From Candidatus Sumerlaeota bacterium (GTDB lineage: Bacteria; Sumerlaeota; Sumerlaeia; JADFCT01), in contig JAPLSP010000424.1 of NCBI GenBank assembly GCA_026398575.1, positions 1 through 33,706 of the forward strand: 33,706 bases of DNA, written 5' to 3'. How positions within the stretch are numbered: the stretch's first letter is position 1; every line of letters starts with the position of its first letter. The translations under genes were made by a program, and so were the position numbers. The notes below the pieces were generated by a model. That model was given only the letters and a program-made list of their open reading frames with translations, was not told the origin of the DNA and made no database searches. This document shows positions 7,323-16,800 of this stretch, piece after piece.

Positions 7323-10300
7323 TCAGTATAGTTTCCAAGTCTGTCCCGGGCTTCGATCGCTCGCGGATCTGACGGAGAGGATGAATGTGTCGCTCGCGGC
7401 CAGCGCGCCGTCGCTGACGGTGAGCGTGATGGTCGCCGTGCCGGTTTGGCTCGTGGCCGGCGTTACGGTCACGGTGCGGTTTGCGCCGCTGCCTCCGAAG
7501 ACGATGTTCGCATCCGGCACGAGCGTGGTGTTCGAGGAACTGCCGGTCAGCGTGAGCGAAGTCGCCGGCGTCTCGACATCGTTGATAGTGAAGGCAAGCG
7601 GCCCCGCCGCCGTGTCCATGGGCGCCCACTGGTTGGCTACGTTGCTGATCGTCGGCGCATCGTTCACCGCGACGACGGTCAGGACGAAGGTGTCGGTGTC
7701 GGTGAGCGCGCCGTCGCTGACGGTAAGCGTGATGGTCGCGGAGCCGTTTTTATCCGCGGCAGGCGTGATGGTGACGGTACGATTCGCGCCGCTGCCGCCG
7801 AAGATGATGTTCGCATTCGGCACGAGCGTGGTGTTGGAAGATTTGCCGGTGACGGTGAGCGCGCCGGCGGTGGTTTCGTAATCGCCGACGGTGAAGGCGA
7901 TCGGCGACGTCGCGGTGTCTTCATCGGTCGTCTTGTCCCCAACGTTGCTGATGGTCGGCGCGGTGTTCAATTCAATGACCACCTCGCCACAACCGATTTC
8001 GGAATACCAGATTTCCGGCTGGGTGGGCGAGGCGCAGGTCGTGGCCGCGTAAATGGCCCGCCAGCGGTTATGTCCCAGGTATTCCAATCCGCCGTTGCCG
8101 TTGATGGTCGAGATGCCGGGAAAATAGCAGTTGCCGTAGTTGCCCGTGTTGCTCGATCCATCCAGCGTCACCCAGCCGCTGTAAGTCCAGGATACGCCAT
8201 CGTCCGAGAACTGGATGCCGGGAACGTCCTTGCTGCCTGACGCCACCGAAGTGATGCGGATAAAGAGCGGCCCGCTTTTTGCCTCCTGCAAATAGCCGCG
8301 CTGGCCGCCGGTATTTCTTTCTCCGCCGGAGTCCACCTGCGTGTCGTAATCAAAGGTCAGTGGATCGGCCGACTTGATCAGCTTATATGCTTTTTCAACC
8401 CCGCTCAACCTGACATCCACATAGAGCCAGAACGGCTTGCTGGACCAAGGCACATAAATGACTTCCTCATGATGGAAAAAGGCGTTGCTCGGGATGTTGG
8501 TTATCACAGATCGGGATGTGTGGGCGGTCCAATTTTTTCGATCGGTACTGGTCAGCGCCATGATCCGGTCACCCGATGAACTCTGCTTCTGCACGTACAG
8601 ATACCAGAGTTTGTTCGCCGGGTTGTAGATGAGTTCCGGGTCCATGGTGTTGGCGTTGAAGCTGTCGCTTTGCAGGAACAAAGGAGAAGCCGAACTCGAT
8701 CCTTTTATATTAGTCCATGTGCTTGGCTGACCTGCCGCCGACGTCCAGCCAAAGATATGGTCGCCATCCTCACCCGAGCCCGTGTAGCGATCTCCAGTGA
8801 CCGCCATGTAGGACGATCCTATTTTCAAGAGATTGACGCTGTAATCATAAAGCGGATAGGCGCGGTTGACCAGGGAATTGTAGGCATTGAACCGGCTCCT
8901 CGCCTTGATAGTGTATCCCCCATACGTGTAAGTGTCCGTCTCGACACTCGACCCCATCACCAACAACGTGCCGTCCCTGGCCAGTGAGCTCGTGTCCCAC
9001 ACCAACCCGCTTCCGGGGGTTGCTGGACTGATGGACGAAAACGATCCGGCATAGGAAGCGGCCTGGAACAGCGTGAAGCAGTCGCCCATGTGGAACGCCG
9101 ACGCCAGATTGGTCACCACCAGGACGCCACCATAGGTGATCTTGCCCGCGCACACAACCTTGTCATTTGCGCCGGCGGGCATGTTCACTTCCATGATGGT
9201 TTGACCCGCCAGCGTCAGATCGTTGTTGATCGTGAGGGCGCCAACGCCACCGCTTCCGGGCGCCAGCGCGCCGTCGCTCAACGCCTGCACCCGGCTCCGG
9301 ATGACGCCCTGGCCGCCGAGCGTACCCGTTCCGCCCGTAACCGTCACGACGCTGTCTGCCTGCCCAAGGCTGCCGTTGACGATCAGGGCGCCGCCGCTGA
9401 CGGTGGTGTCGCCGGTGTAGGTGTTCGCGCCGGTGAGCGTGAGCGTGCCGCCCGAGAGCTTGGTGAAGCCAAAACTCCCGCCAATGGCGCCGCTGATGGT
9501 TCTCGCTTTTCCGCTATCCACCCCGATGGTGGTGTCGGCAAACAAGGTTATGGAGCCGCTGGCCGAGCCACTCGAGTTGTTCCCGAAACGAAGCTGGCCA
9601 AGGGCTTCCCCGGTCACGCCTCCATACATCCGGATGGCGCTGACGAACGCGCCGCCGCCGCTGATATAAGCCGCCGTGCCGGGGCCAAGTTGAAGGGTGG
9701 CGCTCGTGGAAGGATACCTGGCAGGCGTGGTCAATACGATCTTCGCATTGCCAGTCGCGGCTGCCAGCGTGCCGGTGAAGGCGCTGTAGTCGCCGCCCAA
9801 CACGGCCGATTGGGATCCCGTTCCCGTCGCAACCAGCCATAGTCCGGCGCCGTTAACATCACTGGACCAGTTGGCGCTGCCGCTGTAGTTCATGAACAGC
9901 GTGGCGCCGGCGGCGAGGGTGATGGAGCTGGGGCTGGCGACGTTGAAGCAGCTGGCCGTGGTGGCCTCCAGCATCCCGCTGTTGATGAAGGTAGCGCCGG
10001 TGTAGGCGTTTATGCCGGAAAGCGTGAGCACGCCGCCGCCGGTCTTCACCAGATCCATGCCGCTGCCGCTGAGAATGCCGCTCATGACAAGAGCGCTGCC
10101 CGAATCCACCTTCCACTCGAGACCGCTCCTGCCCAGCGCGATGTTGCATCCAATCATATTGGCGCCGCTGCTGTGGTTGTTCCACACCGCCACGCTGCCC
10201 GTTCCGTCGTCGCCCATGATGGTGAGGAGGCTGGCGCCACTCTGGCCGATGGTCCAACCGGTGGACCCGGTGAAGTGGATCCGGCCAATGGCGGCGGTCA

Positions 10301-10574
10301 TATCCTGAAGCGGCTGGCGCGCCTGCGTCCCCGAGGGGAAATTGGCTACATACGCCTGGGTGTTGGGCGTGGTGTTATTTGCCCAATTGCCCTGGTTGGC
10401 CATGCTGGCGCTGACGCTGCCATTCCATGTGCAGGGCGTCGCCGCCGGGAGTTCCCCGCATGGCGCGAGAACCGCCATCGCCAACGACAGCAAGGCGATG
10501 AACCGCGAGAACGGCGCGGACGAGTTGCTGCGTTTGCCAGCCCTATTCATAAAGCTTCGTTCGCTTATTGGCAT
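7323..10574 (-). CDS. Large secreted PATR-repeat / beta-propeller protein with QTWKLY C-terminal cassette
   Basis: The product is 1083 residues. The ATG at 10574 is chosen because AAGGA lies seven bases upstream and a signal peptide follows (hydrophobic FIALLSLAMAVLA, then PCGELPAA). Residues ~50-480 are a beta-helix passenger-like region with autotransporter-associated repeats such as GGGVLTLSGINAYTGAT and GGTLTLTGANTYTGDT. Residues ~530-860 look like a five-bladed beta-propeller of the GH43/GH117 type (for example DPELIYNPANKLWYLYV and HHEEVIYVP), but catalytic residues cannot be assigned, so enzyme activity is unproven. Two 98-residue cadherin-like modules (870-967 and 971-1068) and a 15-residue tail ending QTWKLY follow. 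There is no C-terminal beta-barrel, so it is not a classical autotransporter. It is the third consecutive gene with this C-terminal ending. Confidence 0.8.
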   Translation of the reverse strand: MPISERSFMNRAGKRSNSSAPFSRFIALLSLAMAVLAPCGELPAATPCTWNGSVSASMANQGNWANNTTPNTQAYVANFPSGTQARQPLQDMTAAIGRIHFTGSTGWTIGQSGASLLTIMGDDGTGSVAVWNNHSSGANMIGCNIALGRSGLEWKVDSGSALVMSGILSGSGMDLVKTGGGVLTLSGINAYTGATFINSGMLEATTASCFNVASPSSITLAAGATLFMNYSGSANWSSDVNGAGLWLVATGTGSQSAVLGGDYSAFTGTLAAATGNAKIVLTTPARYPSTSATLQLGPGTAAYISGGGAFVSAIRMYGGVTGEALGQLRFGNNSSGSASGSITLFADTTIGVDSGKARTISGAIGGSFGFTKLSGGTLTLTGANTYTGDTTVSGGALIVNGSLGQADSVVTVTGGTGTLGGQGVIRSRVQALSDGALAPGSGGVGALTINNDLTLAGQTIMEVNMPAGANDKVVCAGKITYGGVLVVTNLASAFHMGDCFTLFQAASYAGSFSSISPATPGSGLVWDTSSLARDGTLLVMGSSVETDTYTYGGYTIKARSRFNAYNSLVNRAYPLYDYSVNLLKIGSSYMAVTGDRYTGSGEDGDHIFGWTSAAGQPSTWTNIKGSSSASPLFLQSDSFNANTMDPELIYNPANKLWYLYVQKQSSSGDRIMALTSTDRKNWTAHTSRSVITNIPSNAFFHHEEVIYVPWSSKPFWLYVDVRLSGVEKAYKLIKSADPLTFDYDTQVDSGGERNTGGQRGYLQEAKSGPLFIRITSVASGSKDVPGIQFSDDGVSWTYSGWVTLDGSSNTGNYGNCYFPGISTINGNGGLEYLGHNRWRAIYAATTCASPTQPEIWYSEIGCGEVVIELNTAPTISNVGDKTTDEDTATSPIAFTVGDYETTAGALTVTGKSSNTTLVPNANIIFGGSGANRTVTITPAADKNGSATITLTVSDGALTDTDTFVLTVVAVNDAPTISNVANQWAPMDTAAGPLAFTINDVETPATSLTLTGSSSNTTLVPDANIVFGGSGANRTVTVTPATSQTGTATITLTVSDGALAASDTFILSVRSASDRSPGQTWKLY
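7371..7664 (-). repeat. 98-residue cadherin-like module, copy A (last module of the PATR protein)
   Basis: Encodes NDAPTISNVANQ through SDTFILSV. It is exactly 98 residues, aligns gaplessly with the three other copies in the window, and shares the core SSNTTLVP-x-AN and FGGSGANRTVT. A nine-residue linker and QTWKLY follow it directly. Confidence 0.85.
7674..7967 (-). repeat. 98-residue cadherin-like module, copy B
   Basis: Encodes NTAPTISNVGDK through TDTFVLTV, 98 residues. It is joined to copy A by Val-Ala-Val. It is the only copy not directly followed by the QTWKLY tail, because another module follows it. Confidence 0.85.
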
Positions 10575-10806
10575 AAGGGTTTCCTTCATAAACGACACTT
10601 TGCCCATGATGGAGTCAATCACATGCTGGGTCAAGGCTGCATTGGCCATCCTCAATAGCCTGTTGGCGCATACAAAGCGGACTCAGCAGGAAATTTATCA
10701 GTATCATGATAGAATAGACGAATCTTCATCTGCGTGTGGCAGGAATGAAAAAAAAATCTGACGCCATCCTGCAAATTGCCCTAACTCTGCCCATTAAATC
10801 ACTGGT
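10575..10806. other. 232-bp gap between two QTWKLY-protein genes
   Basis: No ORF of interest is seen. The sequence is more AT-rich than its surroundings and likely carries the leader and possibly a promoter of the PATR-protein gene on the minus strand (TATTCTATCAT-like sequence around 10705-10720); this is only a suggestion. An ATTAAA...TTTAAT inverted repeat overlaps the stop of the upstream gene near 10794-10811, without a GC-rich stem. Confidence 0.35.
10582..10586 (-). promoter_or_regulatory. Ribosome binding site deciding the PATR-protein start
   Basis: AAGGA on the minus strand ends seven bases before the ATG at 10574. The other in-frame starts upstream lack such a site, and starting there would put an unneeded extension before the signal peptide. 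Confidence 0.7.
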
Positions 10807-13719
10807 TTAATATAATTTCCATGTCTGCCCCCGCCTTCGCTCACTCATGGGTTTGACGGTGAGGACGAAAGTATCGCTTGCGGTCAGCGAGCCGTCGCTG
10901 ACGGTGAGCGTGATGGTCGCCGCGCCGCTTTGGTTCGCGGCAGGGGTGATGGTCACGGTTCGATTCGCCCCGCTGCCGCCGAAGACGATGTTAGCGTTGG
11001 GAACAAGCGTCGTGTTCGACGATGCCTTGGTGAGGGTGAGGGAGCTCGCGGCGGTTTCGCCATCGCCAATGGTGAAGGGGATCGCCCCGGTCGCGGCGCC
11101 TTCGTTCACGGTCATGTTGGATACGTCGCTGATGGTTGGCGCGCTGTTTTCAAAGGTCAGGATAAGTTGCGGGCGGTTGGCGGCATTCGTGTTCTCCCGT
11201 GAGGCATAGGAAACGTTGCCGGCGTCGCCGAAATTGCCCGTGGACGAAATGCGCAGGGAAAGTTTCTTATCGCCGAGCAGCGTGTCTGCCACCTGCGGGG
11301 TGACGATGAACTCCACAGGCTGACCCGTGACGGGCAGCCACTGCGCAAAGAGTTTCCCCGAGGACGGCTTGTTGTTGAACGTCAGGGTCGTCTCTCCCCA
11401 CGAGTCGCTGCCGACGAAGCTGGCGCAGCATTCATTTCCCTTCTGCGCGGCGCTGGTTCCAGCAAGGCGCACCCTGGCCTGCACGATTTTCCCGCTGACC
11501 CCGCTGAGGTCCCAGCGGAGGAAAAATTCGCGATTCACATCGCTGACGGCGATGTCCTTCGTTTCGAGAGTCGCGGCCGTTCCAAAGTTGTCGCCCGCAT
11601 ACGCGCCGCCCCGGACATACGCGTCGGCGACGGGATTGAGCGTGATAGTGCGCGTGGTTCGCTGCGGCTTTTGCGCCTGCAGGTACAACACAGCGAAGTC
11701 CACGACGCTGTCGTCTCCAAGCGCCACATTGAGCCGGCCATCGGTCAGCAGCGCGGGATCCACTTCCAGAGTGCGCACGGTCGGCGCGGTGGTGGAGATG
11801 GGAATCCAGCCGAGATCGGCGTAGGTGTGGCGGTTGGCCACGGTATCGAGCCGGATGTCGTCGTTGTCCGACGCGCTGCCAATGGCCCGCAGGCTTACGG
11901 CGAGCGAGGCGGCGACGACCGTGTCGCCGGGATCGAGGGTGAAGTCGAAGGTGAAGGCGGTGAAACGATTGCCGGTGAGTTTGTCAAAAAGCGAGTCCGC
12001 CGGCGTGGCGCCCAGCGCCTTCACCTGCGCAAGCCAGGTTGCATCGCAGTTCACGGAATTTCCGGCGCCGCCGGTGCTGTAGTGCTGGTCCACGTCGCCG
12101 AGCCATACCTCGCGGAACTCCGAGCCCGGCCATTTCAACCGCTGCTGGAGCTGGGCGTAATAGAGGCTGCGCGGATGCACGGGCGCTCCGCCGGCGCCGC
12201 TGCTGTCGTACGTGCCCGCCGGGTCCGCGCCGACCGGACCGCTGGGCGTTCCTCCGGCATCGCCGCTGGCGGCAATCGCCCCGATGGAGCCGACAAGCCA
12301 GTTGCGCGCGGTGGGCGGATTCCGGACGCGAAAAGTGTCCGCGACGGAGTTCCAGACGGTCATATAGGCGCCGGCCCAGCCATGGCCCGTACCGCTGTTC
12401 CCGCGGTTGCGCACATTGAGTTCGTTGCCGTTGATGGTGATGAGATCGAAGAGGCCGCCGACCGACCAGCGGTGATGCGGCCCGCTGTCCGCATAGGCCG
12501 TATCCGCAACGCCATGAACAAACGCATTGGGGCCCGGCACCGTGCCGCCGAAAACGAAGTCGTGCCGGCCCTTGCGCGCATAATTGTTCACAAAGAGCGT
12601 CAGTTCCGCCCCTTCGTTGTTGAAGGAGTACCGGCGCCCGCCATCAATGATCGAAATGGGATCGAGGCACTGTGAGTCAGCCACGGTCACCCACTTTGCG
12701 CCGTCGCCCAGGCTGACGGCCGAGTAGCCGAAGTATTGCGCGGTGATGTTCCGGACCCAGCAGTCCCGGGCATTGTTGATCTGGATGAATTTCCACCCGT
12801 GATCCTCATCCGTGCTGCCGGCGTAGTCCGAGAAACCGTAGATATCTTCGATTCCCACCTGCTGAATGCGGCCGCTCCAGGTGTAACGCCAGATTTGTCC
12901 GCCGCCGTACTGCGACTCGAACGTCTGCGGCAGCGGCGCGTCCACTGTGATCCAGGCGCCCTCGATGCGTGTGATGACGCGGTCGAAGGAAAGGTCCTTG
13001 GACCCGGCCGTCCAGGGCTCCACGAGCTGATCCATGTCAATGTCGGCGATCCAGCCGGCCGTGCTCGGACGCTTCACGATCACGGTATGCCCCACTGCGA
13101 GGCCGCTGGTGGAATCCACCTCGAACGTCCGCGCGCCTGCCGGCGTCAGCTTCTGTATGAGATTGTGCGTCGTCCCGCTCACCGTGCTGCGGCTGCCGGA
13201 ACCGCTGACGCTGATCAGCGTGTACTGCCGGGCGTCCGTAGCCCGCAGACGCGTGCCGGAGACGGAGGAATCGCCCGCGCCTTTCAGCACGACGCCGCCG
13301 GCCTGGATCGTGATGGCGTTGGAGAGCTGATATTCGCCCGCGTTGAGATACACGACGCCGCGCCAGCCATTCGCATCGGGCGCCATCGCCTCCACGGAAT
13401 CAATTGCCGTCTGAATGGCAGCGCGATCATCGCCGCTAACCGGGCTGACATACACCCACCGGCTCAGCGGAATGAGCGCCGACACATTCGGGAGCGGCTC
13501 CGTGCCGCTGCGATAGCCGCACTGGGAAAAATCCGGGATGCGCTGCCCGCGCTCATCGAGCTGGTAGAGCAGATTGCCGGATGCCGACGGATACACCCAC
13601 GCGCTGTTCGGCGCCTGCGCTCGCGCAGCCTGCGAGCCAAACGTCCAGACCAGCAAAGCGCCGCCAAGAACGATTCGCAAATTCATAAAATGGATAATAC
13701 GGCGTTTGGCATAGTTCAT
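10807..13719 (-). CDS. Secreted right-handed beta-helix (pectate-lyase-like) protein with CBM96/DNRLRE-like domain and QTWKLY cassette
   Basis: The product is 970 residues from the ATG at 13719; an internal ATG at 13686 (MNLRIVLGG) is also possible and neither has a strong Shine-Dalgarno. The signal peptide ends ARAQA. Residues ~35-500 form a parallel beta-helix of the Pectate_lyase_3 type (AAIQTAIDSVEAM, GVVYLNAGEYQLSNAITI and GVVLKGAGDSS are typical first coils). A beta-rich region covers ~590-690. A DNRLRE-like domain follows at ~695-855 (NPVADAYVRGG, FFLRWDLSGV, WGETTLTFNNKP, ANRPQLILTFE); this fold is classed as CBM96, known to bind alginate in some lyases. Next is one cadherin-like module (858-955) and a tail ending QTWKLY. 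Catalytic residues are not identifiable by eye, so lyase versus hydrolase versus binding role is open. Confidence 0.8.
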   Translation of the reverse strand: MNYAKRRIIHFMNLRIVLGGALLVWTFGSQAARAQAPNSAWVYPSASGNLLYQLDERGQRIPDFSQCGYRSGTEPLPNVSALIPLSRWVYVSPVSGDDRAAIQTAIDSVEAMAPDANGWRGVVYLNAGEYQLSNAITIQAGGVVLKGAGDSSVSGTRLRATDARQYTLISVSGSGSRSTVSGTTHNLIQKLTPAGARTFEVDSTSGLAVGHTVIVKRPSTAGWIADIDMDQLVEPWTAGSKDLSFDRVITRIEGAWITVDAPLPQTFESQYGGGQIWRYTWSGRIQQVGIEDIYGFSDYAGSTDEDHGWKFIQINNARDCWVRNITAQYFGYSAVSLGDGAKWVTVADSQCLDPISIIDGGRRYSFNNEGAELTLFVNNYARKGRHDFVFGGTVPGPNAFVHGVADTAYADSGPHHRWSVGGLFDLITINGNELNVRNRGNSGTGHGWAGAYMTVWNSVADTFRVRNPPTARNWLVGSIGAIAASGDAGGTPSGPVGADPAGTYDSSGAGGAPVHPRSLYYAQLQQRLKWPGSEFREVWLGDVDQHYSTGGAGNSVNCDATWLAQVKALGATPADSLFDKLTGNRFTAFTFDFTLDPGDTVVAASLAVSLRAIGSASDNDDIRLDTVANRHTYADLGWIPISTTAPTVRTLEVDPALLTDGRLNVALGDDSVVDFAVLYLQAQKPQRTTRTITLNPVADAYVRGGAYAGDNFGTAATLETKDIAVSDVNREFFLRWDLSGVSGKIVQARVRLAGTSAAQKGNECCASFVGSDSWGETTLTFNNKPSSGKLFAQWLPVTGQPVEFIVTPQVADTLLGDKKLSLRISSTGNFGDAGNVSYASRENTNAANRPQLILTFENSAPTISDVSNMTVNEGAATGAIPFTIGDGETAASSLTLTKASSNTTLVPNANIVFGGSGANRTVTITPAANQSGAATITLTVSDGSLTASDTFVLTVKPMSERRRGQTWKLY
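10855..11148 (-). repeat. 98-residue cadherin-like module, copy C
   Basis: Encodes NSAPTISDVSNM through SDTFVLTV in the beta-helix protein. It has the same 98-residue length and FGGSGANRTVT core as copies A, B and D. Linker KPMSERRRG and QTWKLY follow. Confidence 0.85.
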
Positions 13720-13737
13720 CAACCGTAAAGTTCCGGT

Positions 13738-13853
13738 AATCCTTTAGCGATGCGCAGCAGGCCGCGCGATTCGAGAGCGGCCAGATGTAAATACTTTCAA
13801 ATCCCCCAAGCCTCTCTCGGATCGAAAGGCCTACTGCGCATCGCTAAAGGATT
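13738..13853. repeat. Inverted repeat with ~26-bp arms between two large-enzyme genes
   Basis: Left arm 13738-13763 (core CCTTTAGCGATGCGCAG) and right arm 13828-13853 are reverse complements with one mismatch, around a 64-bp spacer. A related core (CTTTAGCGAAAAGCAGTAGGCC) is found in the loop of the palindrome at 17464-17485, so this too is a repeated element. It fills the gap between the lyase stop and the beta-helix gene start, and could shape or end the transcript. Confidence 0.8.
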
Positions 13854-13860
13854 TCGATTA

Positions 13861-16800
13861 TTAATATAGTTTCCAAGTCTGCTCCCGTTTTTGGCTGCCC
13901 GTGGGTTTGACGGTGAGAACGAAGGTATCGCTGGCGGTGTAGGTCCCATCGCCGACGGTGAGGGTGATGATTGCCGTGCCGTTTTTGCGCGCAGCGGGGG
14001 TTACGGTCACGGTTCGGTTCGCGCCGCTGCCGCCGAAAACGACGTTGGCATTCGGAACGAGCGTGGTGTTGGACGAGGCTTTCGTGAGCGTGAGCGAGCC
14101 GGCGGGAGTGATGTCATCGCCGATGATGAAGGGAATCGCGCCGGTTGCCGCGTTTTCGTTCACCGTTTGATCCGCCACATTGCCGATGGTCGGGGCGTCA
14201 TTCACGCCGGTGATCATCCATGAGTTGAGCGTGGTCACGGCGGGCAGGGTTGTGGGCGGATTTTCGCCGGTTTCGAGCGGCTTGAAATAAACGCTGATGG
14301 TCGAGTTCGTGACGTTGGTGAGTTTGATCCGCAATTTTTGAAAGACGGTGTTGGCGTTCTGCCCGGCGGGATCGGGCGAAGTGGAGAGCGGCGCGGCATT
14401 CATCTGAACGAAGGCGCCACTGCCGCTCAGTATCTTGCACCAGAGCCGTTCCCCGCCCTGCGTAAGCGTTGCGGACGCGCCATCGGGAGCGATGGCAATC
14501 GTGGTGATGTGTTCATCCACCACCATGAACCACCACACCGTCGCCGCCGCGCTGAACTGGATTTCATCCTGCACGATCAGGTCGCGCCGGTTATTGAGCA
14601 GCCGAAAGCCGCGCCACACTTTGGACGCGCCGTTGTAAGCCGGAGTAAGGTTCATGATGCCGATCGAGCCGTCGCCATCCGGTGAACTGCGCCAGAAGAT
14701 GATGGGGGCGTTCTGCCCGAGCTTCTGATCCGGGCCGCTGTCGGGATTGACGACCAGCGTGTTGTGGCCCTCCGCGCGCTTGCGGAAATAGTCCCAGCGA
14801 TCCGTGCCCGACGAGGACGAGGCGTTCATATAGCCCGGCAGCGAATAGCTGTCCGCGCCGAGATCGTGGACCCAGCGCTTGCCATTGGCTTCGAGAACGA
14901 ACGAGCCCGCGTCGAGATCGGTGTGGGCGCTTTCGCCGGTATGGCCGCCTTTGAAAGCCAGATAGGTCGCGCGCCCGTTCTGCCAGCGCTCACGGAAGAC
15001 CGCCAATTCTGCCGGATCATAGGCGGGCGTCGTCGGATTTGTCGCCCCGCGGAAATACACGTCCGGCGCCACGCCATCCGCGTTTGGATTCGTCCCGCGC
15101 GGGTCATACCACAACAAGTCCAGCGCCTCCGGCCCGCCATCCGCATCGTTGGCGAAGTTGCGCTGGAACCATGCGCACTCCGGGCGATTGTAGCGGCGGG
15201 CAAACCAGAACAACTCCGGCCCGGCGCGCTCATACGTGGCGCTGTCGCCGAAGTTGAACATCCGTTCGTTCGGCGCGGTCATGTGCATGGGGACCGGTCC
15301 ACTTTCCGACATGCCCTGCTTGCTGCTCAGCCAGCCGAAGTCGCTGCCCAACACCCCTTCCAGAGCGGCAAGCATCCGCACGTTGTATTGCGCCGAGTAG
15401 CCCCAGTAAGCCGGCCCTTCATACCATGCGCCGTTGTCCGTGGTGAAATGGCCAAGCACCGGGCGCGCCGAGGCGATCGCTCGGTTGAGGATGTCCTCCG
15501 CCAGCGTCTCGTCATAAGTGCCGAGAGCCAACGCGCCGAGCGTCATGCCGCCATTACAGACGAGATTCCAGTTGTTCGCGTCATTCAGCGTCCACCATTC
15601 GCTGCTCTGGTAAGCGGCGAGTCCCGGATTCAGGCCCTTGTTGACGATCGCGTTGCGGATCGTGGAGAGGCGCGACGCGGACCAGTAGCTATAGAACCAG
15701 TCCAAACCGATTGCGAAGGCGTGGGTCATTTCCGCCACGCAAAGGAATTTCGCCGGTTGCCAACTGGGAAAATTATTCGCCGCATTCAGTTCCGTCCAGG
15801 CGCGCTCAGCATACTGGCTGCCGCCCGATACCTGCCACACAAGGGCCAGCGTGTAGATGCGCTCCAACACCGAACGGCTCACGTCGAGATTATCGTCTGA
15901 GTTGTAGGTGTTCACCGGTTCGGTGAGGATGGTGTTCGCCCGGGCCAGCAGGGTGTTATACCACTTCGCCTGATTGCCGGTTGGATTGGCGGCGATCTGC
16001 GACTTCAACCACGCGAAACGCTCCGGGGTGGCCAGCATCCTTGGATGCGAGTTGGCCAGCGTATCCAACAGCGCCGACTGCGCGGGCTGCGTTTTGTCTA
16101 TGCCCGCCTGCACGAGATAGTTCCCGCCAATCACTTCCCACTGCGCGCTGCCCGGCGTTTTCCACGCGACCGAGAAATGATCGTCGCCTGTGGCCTCCAC
16201 GTGCAGCAGTTCGACATAATACCGCTGCCCCGCGGTGAGCGTACGCGCCGCCGAAATCTGCGAGGCATGTTTCGTCCACTCGCGAAAGCCTGTATAGGAT
16301 GGCGCCGACGCGATGAGCGACTTTTTCGTCTCGGACTCATTCGTGCTGAGATAGAGCTGCACGATGTCATCGCCCGCCACGGCGAAACTGTAGCTGCCGC
16401 TCACCTGCGGCACGATGTAGCCCGTCACCCGCGTGCCGTACGTGTTCGCCCAGTTGGGATTGAAGGACTCGAAACTCGGGATGAAATCGCGCGCCGATGG
16501 CCGGTCCGGATAGTTCGCAAGGTTGGTCAATTGGCTGATGGATGTGCCCGCCACGCCGTCCCATAGTTCCTTCATCAACGATCCCGTCTCCGGGTTCACC
16601 GTGTCCGTGAAAAGACGCGACTGCGGAATCACCTCGCGCGCCCGGTTCGGGCTCGACCACTCCAGCTTCACATTCGCTTCGCCCGATCCCTGCATGTATT
16701 CGAGCTGGATATTGGTTTTGCGCCCCGCCACCAGCTTCGCCGTCCCGCGCATCTCCGTCCCACCCGTGACATATACTGTGCGGGCCGCAATGAGCATATC

